Positions 1-6,270 of a DNA stretch of 7,816 nt are shown here, one piece after another. Below the pieces are notes generated by a model. It saw nothing but the letters and a program-made list of their open reading frames with translations. It was not told the DNA's origin and ran no database searches. This DNA comes from Catenibacillus sp964565805 (GTDB lineage: Bacteria > Bacillota > Clostridia > Lachnospirales > Lachnospiraceae). Where the stretch lies: positions 1-7,816 of the forward strand of contig CAZMGH010000067.1 in NCBI GenBank assembly GCA_964565805.1, in the 5' to 3' direction. A program made the translations under genes and the position numbers. Position 1 is the stretch's first letter. Every line of letters begins with the position of its first letter.

Positions 1-7
1 AAGGAGG
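1..7 (+). promoter_or_regulatory. Ribosome binding site of cas1
   Basis: A perfect AAGGAGG Shine-Dalgarno sequence lies 8 bases before the GTG at position 16. It supports the non-ATG start of cas1 and shows that the gene is complete even though the window opens just upstream of it. Confidence 0.85.
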
Positions 8-15
8 TCTATAAA

Positions 16-1017
16 GTGTCTCTTTTGTACGTTAATGATAACGGCGCAGTTGTTGGCGTTGAGGGAAATCAATGCACAGTTAAATATCTGGATGGATTGA
101 AAAAAAGTATTCCTATTGAATCGCTGGAGGCGATTACAATTATGGGAATGTCGCAGATGACAACTCAGTGCGTTGAAACATGTATGTCCAGGGGAATCCC
201 GGTGGCCTATTTTTCTAAAGGCGGGCATTATTTTGGACGGGTTCAGTCAACAGGCCATGTAAATGCGCAGCGGCAAAGAAAACAGGCATCTCTGTATGAT
301 ACGGAGTTTTCAAAAAATCTGGGGAGAAAAATCTTAAGGGCAAAATTGAAAAATCAAAGTGTAGTTTTGAGGCGTTATGAAAAGAGCCGCAAGCTTGTGC
401 TTGATCAAGAACAAAAAATGATGACGATTTGCCGCAATAAAATTCAGAATTGTAATACAATTCCAGAAATGATCGGTTTTGAAGGTCAGGCGGCTAAATA
501 CTATTTTCAGGGACTGTCTAAATGTATTGAGGAGGATTTCCGATTTAAAGGGCGAAGTAAACGGCCGCCGAAAGATGAGTTTAATTCTCTGATCAGTTTG
601 GGATATTCCATATTGATGAATGAAATCTATTGTAAAATTGAGCTTAAAGGGTTAAATCCATATTTTGGTTTTATACACAGGGACGGGGAAAATCATCCAA
701 CCCTGGCCAGCGATCTTATGGAAGAATGGAGAGCTGTCATTGTGGATGCCACCGTAATGAGTTTGATTAATGGGCATGAAATTCATAAAGATGATTTTAC
801 AACAAACATGAATGAGCCTGGTTGTTATTTGACAAAATCCGGTTTGAAAATTTACTTAAATAAATTAGAGAGAAAATTGCAAACCGAAGTGAACTATCTT
901 CCTTATGTGGATTATAGCGTAAGTTTCCGCAGGGCCATTTTTTTACAGATGGGGCAGCTGGTCAAAGCAATAGAAACGGAGGATGCATCCTGCTATGAAC
1001 CGATCCAGATACGATGA
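16..1017 (+). CDS. cas1: CRISPR-associated endonuclease/integrase Cas1
   Basis: Cas1 is the metal-dependent integrase that, with Cas2, inserts new spacers at the leader end of a CRISPR array. The 333-residue protein has the normal family length. It has an N-terminal beta-rich domain (about 1-85) and a helical catalytic domain. The family metal ligands are visible: E156 in IGFEGQ, H221 in FGFIHRDG, and D233 and E236 in SDLMEEW. The start is GTG, placed by the AAGGAGG at 1-7. The reading frame runs 23 bases into cas2, which suggests translational coupling. With cas2 and csm6 following, it is the adaptation gene of a type III-A operon whose effector genes should lie upstream. It reads as intact and active. 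The subtype call rests on csm6, not on Cas1 itself. Confidence 0.96.
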   Translation: MSLLYVNDNGAVVGVEGNQCTVKYLDGLKKSIPIESLEAITIMGMSQMTTQCVETCMSRGIPVAYFSKGGHYFGRVQSTGHVNAQRQRKQASLYDTEFSKNLGRKILRAKLKNQSVVLRRYEKSRKLVLDQEQKMMTICRNKIQNCNTIPEMIGFEGQAAKYYFQGLSKCIEEDFRFKGRSKRPPKDEFNSLISLGYSILMNEIYCKIELKGLNPYFGFIHRDGENHPTLASDLMEEWRAVIVDATVMSLINGHEIHKDDFTTNMNEPGCYLTKSGLKIYLNKLERKLQTEVNYLPYVDYSVSFRRAIFLQMGQLVKAIETEDASCYEPIQIR

Positions 1018-1327
1018 AGAATATTATTTCCAGATTTCAGACGACCTGGAAAATGATAAAATGTTTATTCTGGTTATTTATGATATTGTAGATAACAAAC
1101 GCAGGTTAAAATTTGCAAAAACTATGTCCGGATATGGTAAACGAGTTCAAAAATCGGCCTTTGAGGCATTACTGACCAGGCAGAAGTATGAAAAGTTGAT
1201 CCGTGAAATTCCAAAACTGGTCGATCTTGAAGATAGTGTCCGGCTCTATAAGATTCACGGTAAAGGCCAGGTACTAAATTGGGGAAATGCAGAAGTTTTA
1301 GAGGAAGAAGAAATTATTATTGTGTAG
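995..1327 (+). CDS. cas2: CRISPR-associated protein Cas2 (N-terminally extended)
   Basis: Cas2 is the small ferredoxin-fold dimer that bridges two Cas1 dimers in the spacer-integration complex. The Cas2 core is seen in MFILVIYDIVDNKRR, with the conserved aspartate at residue 30 (LVIYD), then VQKSAFEALL and a C-terminal RLYKIHGKGQV strand. I chose the ATG at 995 (110 residues), which is 12 bases after GGAGG (978-982). An ATG at 983 would abut that site directly and is less likely. The core could also start at the methionine at 1061, but the site before it is weak. If 995 is right, the protein carries about 22 extra residues (starting MNRSRYDEEYYFQ) before the usual Cas2 start. The C-terminus is an acidic/hydrophobic tail. 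It overlaps cas1 by 23 bases. Confidence 0.92.
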   Translation: MNRSRYDEEYYFQISDDLENDKMFILVIYDIVDNKRRLKFAKTMSGYGKRVQKSAFEALLTRQKYEKLIREIPKLVDLEDSVRLYKIHGKGQVLNWGNAEVLEEEEIIIV

Positions 1328-1339
1328 AGGAGAGCTAAG

Positions 1340-2671
1340 ATGAGCAAAATATATTTATTTTCTCCGGTGGGAAATACAGATCCAATCAAGTATTTTAGGG
1401 ATGGATCCTTGCTTCACATATGTCGTGTATATCAACCGGATATTGTCTATTTATATATGTCACAGGAAATTTATAAGTGCCATTTAAAAGATGACCGTTA
1501 TGTTAAAACGCTTAAGCTTCTGGGAAATAAAATGAATCACCACTTTGATATACGGCTGGTGATTCGGAAGGAATTAGTAAATGTTCAGCAGTATGACTTC
1601 TTTTACAAGGATTTTCGGGCATGTATTGGGGATATAGAGGGTCAGATGGGTGATGGTGATCAGCTGCTGCTGAATATGGCGTCCGGCACACCGGCAATGA
1701 AAAGCGCTCTTGTGGTTATGGCCACTTTGGCAGAATACCGTTTTACGCCGATCCAAGTGTCAACGCCTATACATGGAAGCAACCTGGAGCATGAAGAACG
1801 CAAGGAATATGATGTTGAAGCCAATTGGGAACTGGATGAGGATAATAAAGAGAATTTTTATAATCGGTGTGAAGCTGTTAAATGTATGAATCTATTTCGG
1901 CTTTTAAAGCTGGACATTATAAAAAAGCATTTAATGGCTTATGATTATCATGCTGCGGCAGCAGTAGCCCATGAATTAAATCCCAAGCTTACCCAAGAAA
2001 AACAAAAGCTGTTAGATGCAGCAGAGGCCAGGATCAGTCTGGACTGGAATACATTAGTTAAATTATCGGTTCATAAGATCCAGGCATTTGCTCCTGTAAG
2101 CGATACGGAAAAAAGAAAGATCTTTGAGTATGTGCTGGGACTGAAAATTAAGCTGAAAAAAGGAGAATATGCGGATTTTGTACGGGCGATTACACCGGTA
2201 GTTGTCGATTTAATGGAATTATGTGTGAAAAAGTATTGCGGCGTTCATTTGGATTATTACTGCACAGTGAATGAAAAAGGGGTAAAGAGATGGGATGCTA
2301 ATAAATTGAGAAATTCCGAGGTGAATCAAATCCTTCTGGCGAGATGGCCGAAATTTAAATATGATGTGGTATATGGTATACATTTGAATGAAATTATTCA
2401 ATCTATGTGCAGCCATAGAAAAGTGCGCCGTTATACCCAAGATTTAGTAGATGTGGAACAAAAAATCCGTAATGTTGCTGCTCATGAAATTGTTTCCGTG
2501 GCAGACGACTGGATTTATAAGAAAACACAAAGCACATCGGAAAGTATTTTGGGAAAAATACAGTTTTTATGTGATGACTTTAAAATTAATGACGCTCCGG
2601 AAAACTGGGATTCGTATGATAAAATGAATGAGTATATTATACAAATGCTGGAACATGATTATGAAGCATAG
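1340..2671 (+). CDS. csm6: Type III-A CRISPR ancillary RNase Csm6 (CARF-HEPN)
   Basis: Csm6 proteins are stand-alone dimeric RNases. In type III immunity Cas10 makes cyclic oligoadenylates, which bind the CARF domain and switch on the HEPN RNase. The N-terminal CARF half (about 1-170) starts IYLFSPVGNTDPI and holds the ligand-pocket loop NMASGTPAMKSAL (about 112-124). The C-terminal HEPN half carries RNVAAH, giving R377-x4-H382, the RNase pair of the family. The length of 443 residues fits Csm6. An AGGAG seven bases before the ATG and a 12-base gap from cas2 make it the last gene of the cas operon. No membrane segment or signal peptide is evident. Both domains look complete, so an active enzyme is expected. 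Whether the activator is cA4 or cA6 cannot be read from the sequence by eye. A Csx1 relative is a less likely alternative. Confidence 0.93.
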   Translation: MSKIYLFSPVGNTDPIKYFRDGSLLHICRVYQPDIVYLYMSQEIYKCHLKDDRYVKTLKLLGNKMNHHFDIRLVIRKELVNVQQYDFFYKDFRACIGDIEGQMGDGDQLLLNMASGTPAMKSALVVMATLAEYRFTPIQVSTPIHGSNLEHEERKEYDVEANWELDEDNKENFYNRCEAVKCMNLFRLLKLDIIKKHLMAYDYHAAAAVAHELNPKLTQEKQKLLDAAEARISLDWNTLVKLSVHKIQAFAPVSDTEKRKIFEYVLGLKIKLKKGEYADFVRAITPVVVDLMELCVKKYCGVHLDYYCTVNEKGVKRWDANKLRNSEVNQILLARWPKFKYDVVYGIHLNEIIQSMCSHRKVRRYTQDLVDVEQKIRNVAAHEIVSVADDWIYKKTQSTSESILGKIQFLCDDFKINDAPENWDSYDKMNEYIIQMLEHDYEA

Positions 2672-2711
2672 ATTTCATGGAGTAATGGAAAGATTTGATC
2701 CCTAATGGAAT
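2671..2711 (+). repeat. Imperfect ~21-bp tandem duplication just after csm6
   Basis: Two units, one starting at 2671 (GATTTCATGG...TAATGGAA) and one at 2692 (GATTTGATCC...TAATGGAA), line up with only a few differences and a one-base gap. GATTTCAT at 2671-2678 is also the inverted complement of ATGAAATC at 2710-2717. The unit overlaps the csm6 stop codon. The function is unknown. It could be a duplication scar or a decayed CRISPR-repeat relic, but one pair of short units does not establish either. Confidence 0.35.
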
Positions 2712-2723
2712 GAAATCCATAAA

Positions 2724-2912
2724 ATGCAAATATATAAACAAATATGGAATCAAACAACGCTAGATGAACAGGTTTTGGCAAGAGAGTTGGCGCCTCTGAG
2801 AAAGATTCCGGATAATTACCCAAAATACCTGCTGACATTGGATGATGTATTTGGGGAGATGGATTGCGAAGGAATCCAGAAGATGAACGAATTAAAGTGG
2901 CTGTTAGAATAG
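2724..2912 (+). pseudogene. C-terminal remnant of an AAA ATPase with DUF4143-type tail
   Basis: This 62-codon open frame resembles the extreme C-terminus of the common ATP-binding proteins with an AAA_14 domain followed by a DUF4143 domain, which are about 400 residues long. The telling stretch is a RELAPL segment, then IPDNYPKYLLTLDD, then a closing MNELKWLL. The Walker motifs and the rest of the protein are absent. In the same frame a stop (TAA at 2703-2705) lies just upstream, and no good ribosome binding site precedes the ATG. I read it as a decayed fragment stranded between the CRISPR-Cas operon and the next operon, probably left by an insertion or deletion. The family assignment is from recognition of the motif pattern, not a search. 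A small expressed protein cannot be excluded. Confidence 0.6.
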
Positions 2913-2931
2913 GGCCGTAGAGGGAAAAAAT

Positions 2932-2981
2932 GGCACTATAGGACAATGGTATCCATTATGTCTTATAGTGCCGAAATTTTT
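2932..2981 (+). terminator. Strong intrinsic terminator, probably bidirectional
   Basis: GGCACTATAGGACA (2932-2945) pairs with TGTCTTATAGTGCC (2959-2972), giving 14 pairs with one G-U wobble, and ATGG/CCAT in the loop can extend it. A run of five T follows at 2977-2981. A run of six A at 2925-2930 before the stem would serve as the T tract for the opposite strand. It closes the cas block and isolates it from the esterase operon. Confidence 0.8.
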
Positions 2982-3022
2982 CAATCAGCCCTTCTCCGGG
3001 CCAGACGCTAACTTTGTATATC

Positions 3023-3051
3023 TTGCTCTTTTCCCGCAAATGCTATATAAT
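3023..3051 (+). promoter_or_regulatory. Sigma-A-type promoter of the esterase/ATP-grasp operon
   Basis: A perfect TATAAT lies at 3046-3051, with TTGCTC at 3023-3028 exactly 17 bases upstream as a half-matching -35. It follows the terminator and gives an untranslated leader of roughly 75 bases before the GTG at 3134. A 7-base AT-rich inverted repeat (3089-3095 / 3102-3108) lies in that leader and could be an operator, but nothing shows that it is. Confidence 0.6.
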
Positions 3052-3133
3052 CATACTGTGTGTTGCTTTAGTGCGGAAAAGCAGAAATTTATAAACAACA
3101 TTTTATAACAATATATGAAACAGGTGAATAAAC

Positions 3134-3898
3134 GTGGTCATTAAAGAATGGATCCGGATACCTGCCCTTACAGGAGATCGAAAGCGGAGAGCGTATTTTT
3201 ATCTGCCTCAGGACTATGACCAGGGGCAGCAGCGGTACCCGGTGCTTTATATGTTTGACGGGCATAATGTGTTTTTTGACGCAGATGCCACCTATGGCAA
3301 GTGCTGGGGCATGAAGGAGTATATGGACCGGGAAAATCCCGGGGTGATCATTGCGGCCGTAGAGTGTGATCATGAGGGTAATGGCCGTCTGGAGGAGTAT
3401 ACCCCATGGCCTTTTATGGCCCGTGGCATGGGCTATATTAAGGCAAAGGGGGATACGTATATGGACTGGCTGGTCCGTGTGTTTAAGCAGGGAGTGGACC
3501 GGCGTTTCAGGACCCTTCCTGAGAGAGAGCATACATATATCTGCGGCAGTTCCATGGGAGGCCTTATGTCCATTTACGCCATTTGCCGCTGCAATCATGT
3601 ATTTTCCAGAGCCGCGGCCCTTTCCCCAAGCCTGTGGGTGGCCTCCGGGAAAATTGTCCAGATGATCCGGGAATGTGCCATGGAAGAAGATACCATTGTG
3701 TATATGGACTATGGCAGTGAGGAAATGAAAAACCACCGGCAGATCCGTGAAGCGTTAAAGTATACGACAGATGCTTTTTTGGATCGGCAGGTGAATGTAT
3801 GTATGCGGATCGTGCCGGGAGGACGGCACTGTGAAGCGAGCTGGGAAAAACAGATCCCGGTATTTATGAAATGCCTTCAGATCGGGGGAGAAAGGTGA
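3134..3898 (+). CDS. Esterase-family alpha/beta hydrolase (first of pair)
   Basis: This is a 254-residue cytosolic protein of the esterase D / Fes-type alpha/beta-hydrolase group. It begins as that family does (RRAYFYLPQDYD, then YPVLYMFDGHN) and carries the nucleophile elbow GSSMGG with S140. The likely catalytic histidine is H232 in PGGRHCEASW; the acid is probably D192 or E196 in MDYGSEEM. No signal peptide is present, so it should act on an intracellular ester, thioester or amide. The GTG start is supported by an AGGTG-type site about 8 bases upstream. It is the first gene of a three-gene operon, with 6 bases to the next hydrolase. Family members cleave enterobactin-like esters, S-formylglutathione and acyl-sugars, but the substrate here is not known. 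Its G+C content is visibly higher than that of the cas genes. Confidence 0.85.
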   Translation: MVIKEWIRIPALTGDRKRRAYFYLPQDYDQGQQRYPVLYMFDGHNVFFDADATYGKCWGMKEYMDRENPGVIIAAVECDHEGNGRLEEYTPWPFMARGMGYIKAKGDTYMDWLVRVFKQGVDRRFRTLPEREHTYICGSSMGGLMSIYAICRCNHVFSRAAALSPSLWVASGKIVQMIRECAMEEDTIVYMDYGSEEMKNHRQIREALKYTTDAFLDRQVNVCMRIVPGGRHCEASWEKQIPVFMKCLQIGGER

Positions 3899-3904
3899 GA
3901 AAAA

Positions 3905-4660
3905 ATGAATGTTGAATATCACAAAAGATACAGCCCAAGCCTGAACCGGGATATGGAGTTTAAAGTGTATGGCCGCAGCGGTCATCCATGTATTTATTTT
4001 CCGTGTCAGAATGGCCGGTTTTATGACTTTGAAAATTTTAAAATGGTAGATGTGTGGGCCAAATATATTGATCAGGGACAGGTTCAGGTGTTTACTGTGG
4101 ATACGATTGACGGGGAAACCTGGTCGGCGAAGGATCGTAATCCTCATGACCGGATCGCGCGCCATGAGCAGTGGTACCACTATGTGGTAGATGAGCTTGT
4201 GCCGGAAATTTTTGATAAAAATGCTCAGAACAATGGAGGATACCGGGAGGAAGGGATCATTACCTTTGGATGCAGCATGGGAGCCATGCATGCGGCCAAC
4301 TTTTTCTTCAGAAGACCGGATCTGTTTGACGCGAATCTTTCTTTAAGCGGACTTTACAGTTCCAGGGACTCTTTTGGAGATTATATGGAGCCGCTGATCT
4401 ATGATAATTCGCCCATTGATTATCTTCGGAATATGCCCTGGGATCATCCATATATAAAAATGTACAATGAGCGGAAGATCATTTTCTGTGTCGGACAGGG
4501 AGCCTGGGAGGATGAGCTTAGAGCCAGCACCTATGAGCTGGAGAATGTGCTGTTTTCCAAGGGAATCCATGCCTGGTTTGATTATTGGGGTTATGACGTA
4601 AATCATGATTGGGATTGGTGGTTTAAGCAGGCCGCTTATTTTATTCCATATATTTTATGA
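3905..4660 (+). CDS. Esterase-family alpha/beta hydrolase (second of pair)
   Basis: This 251-residue protein is a second esterase-type alpha/beta hydrolase, clearly different from its neighbour. The nucleophile elbow is FGCSMGAMHA with S124. The likely histidine is H234 in DVNHDWDWW, and acids E202 or D203 lie in the loop GQGAWEDE. The N-terminal part (YSPSLNRDMEFKVYG, then IYFPCQNGRFYDFE) matches the esterase family pattern of acting as a small-molecule hydrolase or acyltransferase. No signal peptide or membrane segment is seen. The ribosome binding site (AGGTGA) overlaps the stop of the upstream gene, so the two are translationally linked. The gap to the ATP-grasp gene is 17 bases. The fact that both hydrolases keep full catalytic sets suggests two distinct steps or substrates, not simple redundancy. 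Substrate unknown. Confidence 0.82.
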   Translation: MNVEYHKRYSPSLNRDMEFKVYGRSGHPCIYFPCQNGRFYDFENFKMVDVWAKYIDQGQVQVFTVDTIDGETWSAKDRNPHDRIARHEQWYHYVVDELVPEIFDKNAQNNGGYREEGIITFGCSMGAMHAANFFFRRPDLFDANLSLSGLYSSRDSFGDYMEPLIYDNSPIDYLRNMPWDHPYIKMYNERKIIFCVGQGAWEDELRASTYELENVLFSKGIHAWFDYWGYDVNHDWDWWFKQAAYFIPYIL

Positions 4661-4665
4661 TCTTT

Positions 4666-4672
4666 AAGGAGG
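4666..4672 (+). promoter_or_regulatory. Ribosome binding site fixing the ATP-grasp start
   Basis: AAGGAGG five bases before the ATG at 4678 makes that the start. The frame could otherwise begin at 4657, overlapping the previous stop codon, but that ATG has no such site. Confidence 0.8.
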
Positions 4673-4677
4673 CTGTT

Positions 4678-5874
4678 ATGAATTTTATATTTATTTCTCC
4701 CAATTTTCCCACCAACTACTGGCAGTTTTGCCGGGAGCTGAAAGGCAACGGTGTGAATGTACTGGGCATTGGAGACTGCCCTTATGATGAACTGGATATA
4801 AATGTTAAGGAAAATCTTAACGAGTATTATCGGGTGGATAGCCTGGAAAATTATGATAACGTTTACCGGGCAGTGGCATTTTTCGCGTTTAAGTATGGGA
4901 AAATCGACTGGCTGGAAAGCAATAATGAGTACTGGCTGGAAAAAGATGCCATGCTGCGCACGGATTTTAATATTAACACAGGATTTAAAAATGATGATAT
5001 GTATAAGATCAAGTATAAGTCCGGCATGAAGGCGTATTATGCCAAGGCGGGGATCCCTACAGCAAGGTATCATATGGTGGAGGATCTGGACTCTGCCCGG
5101 GAGTTTATTAAACAGGTCGGCTATCCGGTGATCGTAAAGCCGGATAACGGGGTGGGGGCCAGCGCTACATTTAAGTTGATCTGTGAAGCGGATCTGGTAA
5201 AGTTTTTTGAGGAAATCCCTCCGGTCCAGTATATTATGGAGGAATTTGTAGATGGAAGGATCTGCTCTTATGACGCCATCATTAACAGTAAGGGAGAGCC
5301 TTTGTTTGAGTCGGGAAATGTGACCATGGTGTCCATTATGGATACAGTGAATAATGAAGAAGACAGCTATTATTATATTGAAAAAAAACTGAAGGATGAT
5401 GTGCGGGACGCGGGACGCCGGTGCGTGGCCAGCTTTGGCGTGAAAAGCCGTTTCGTTCATCTGGAATTTTTCCGGCTGTTAAAGGATCAGGAAGGCCTTG
5501 GAAAGCGGGGCGATATTGTGGCCCTTGAGGTGAATATGCGTCCCAGCGGCGGTTTTACTACAGATATGCTTAATTATGCCAACAGTGTGGATGTATATAA
5601 GATTTGGGCAGATATGGTCGTCCACGACCGGATCACAGAGGTTTATAAAGGGGAGCATTTTTACTGCCCATTTGTCGGTCGGCGGGATGACCGGGGCTAT
5701 GCCCACAGCAGCCAGGATGTGGTGGATAGATATAAGGTTTCTTTGTGTATGCATGTGCGTATGCCCGATGTGCTGGCAGCAGCCATGGGAAATGAAGTAT
5801 TTATTGGAAAGTTTAAGACCAAAGAGGCTATGGACGGATTTTTCAAATACCTTCTGGAGCCTGGAAGATATTAG
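4678..5874 (+). CDS. ATP-grasp domain ligase (carboxylate-amine ligase type)
   Basis: This is a 398-residue ATP-grasp enzyme of the group that activates a carboxylate as an acyl-phosphate and joins it to an amine or thiol. An N-terminal pre-ATP-grasp Rossmann-like region begins MNFIFISPNFP. The ATP-binding lysine and glycine loop are in VIVKPDNGVGAS (K154). The hinge is MEEFVDG (188-193), and the metal-binding acids are E263 (HLEFF) and E284/N286 in LEVNMRPSGG. All key residues appear present, so it should be active. A C-terminal part (about 325-398) holds the unusual VGRRDDRGYAHSS. It is the third gene of the operon with the two hydrolases, followed by a long hairpin. No carrier protein, transporter or precursor peptide is visible nearby. 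Product unknown; a dipeptide or amide is the natural guess. Confidence 0.83.
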   Translation: MNFIFISPNFPTNYWQFCRELKGNGVNVLGIGDCPYDELDINVKENLNEYYRVDSLENYDNVYRAVAFFAFKYGKIDWLESNNEYWLEKDAMLRTDFNINTGFKNDDMYKIKYKSGMKAYYAKAGIPTARYHMVEDLDSAREFIKQVGYPVIVKPDNGVGASATFKLICEADLVKFFEEIPPVQYIMEEFVDGRICSYDAIINSKGEPLFESGNVTMVSIMDTVNNEEDSYYYIEKKLKDDVRDAGRRCVASFGVKSRFVHLEFFRLLKDQEGLGKRGDIVALEVNMRPSGGFTTDMLNYANSVDVYKIWADMVVHDRITEVYKGEHFYCPFVGRRDDRGYAHSSQDVVDRYKVSLCMHVRMPDVLAAAMGNEVFIGKFKTKEAMDGFFKYLLEPGRY

Positions 5875-5917
5875 TAAAAAGGCCTATAACTAAATTTTAC
5901 CGGGACTTTACGTGAAT

Positions 5918-5957
5918 TTAATCGGATAGGAGAAGGAATCTTCCCCTATCCGATTAA
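5918..5957. terminator. Hairpin between convergent operons
   Basis: TTAATCGGATAGG (5918-5930) and CCTATCCGATTAA (5945-5957) form a perfect 13-pair stem. Inside the loop GAAG (5932-5935) and CTTC (5940-5943) can add four more pairs around a GAAT loop. It sits between the ATP-grasp gene (+) and rqcP (-). Flanking T runs are short on either side, so I call it a probable shared terminator, less certain than the one at 2932. Confidence 0.55.
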
Positions 5958-6004
5958 TTATCAGCAGTTAAGTTAAACGAACGCTGTATCCGTCCCCTAA
6001 AAGA

Positions 6005-6244
6005 TCACAAATATCTGAAAAGCTCTTTGGCCTCATCTTTTTTGCTTGTCTCGGCAATAGACAAAACTTCTACTTTAACGCTTTTAGTTCCAAAGCCGAT
6101 TTCAATAATATCGCCTGGCTTTACATTCACGGATGCTTTTGCCACTTTATCATTAACCATGACGCGGCCTGCGTCACAGGCTTCATTAGCCACGGTCCGG
6201 CGTTTGATCAGGCGGGAAACCTTTAAAAACTTATCTAATCGCAT
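6005..6244 (-). CDS. rqcP: S4-domain RNA-binding protein RqcP (YabO family)
   Basis: This 79-residue protein is almost entirely an S4 RNA-binding domain: RLDKFLKVSRLIKRRTVANE, then AGRVMVNDKVAK and KPGDIIEIGFG. In Bacillus subtilis the homologue RqcP (YabO) binds stalled 50S subunits with peptidyl-tRNA and works with RqcH to add alanine tails in ribosome quality control. The location beside mazG and hup matches the Firmicute arrangement and separates it from Hsp15. The ATG is preceded by AAAGGAG at a rather long 12-base spacing, and an out-of-frame ATG lies in that spacer. Upstream is a palindromic GC-rich element and the hup terminator. Downstream the usual sporulation genes yabP/yabQ are absent; the gene ends before the convergent hairpin. 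Confidence 0.9.
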   Translation of the reverse strand: MRLDKFLKVSRLIKRRTVANEACDAGRVMVNDKVAKASVNVKPGDIIEIGFGTKSVKVEVLSIAETSKKDEAKELFRYL

Positions 6245-6270
6245 ATTAAACGCATACTCCTTTTATAGAT

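Noticed and set aside
2672..3133. A CRISPR array after csm6
   Set aside because: There is no series of regularly spaced identical repeats; only one imperfect 21-bp duplication is present.
3089..3736. A 215-codon open frame on the minus strand
   Set aside because: It is antisense to the first hydrolase gene, whose catalytic motifs and operon context are clear; the minus-strand product resembles no family.
3755..4291. A 178-codon minus-strand open frame bridging the two hydrolase genes
   Set aside because: Same reasoning: an antisense shadow crossing two well-supported genes.
4636..5460. A 274-codon open frame on the minus strand
   Set aside because: It lies wholly opposite the ATP-grasp gene, has histidine/isoleucine-rich composition typical of antisense shadows, and has no ribosome binding site or family resemblance.
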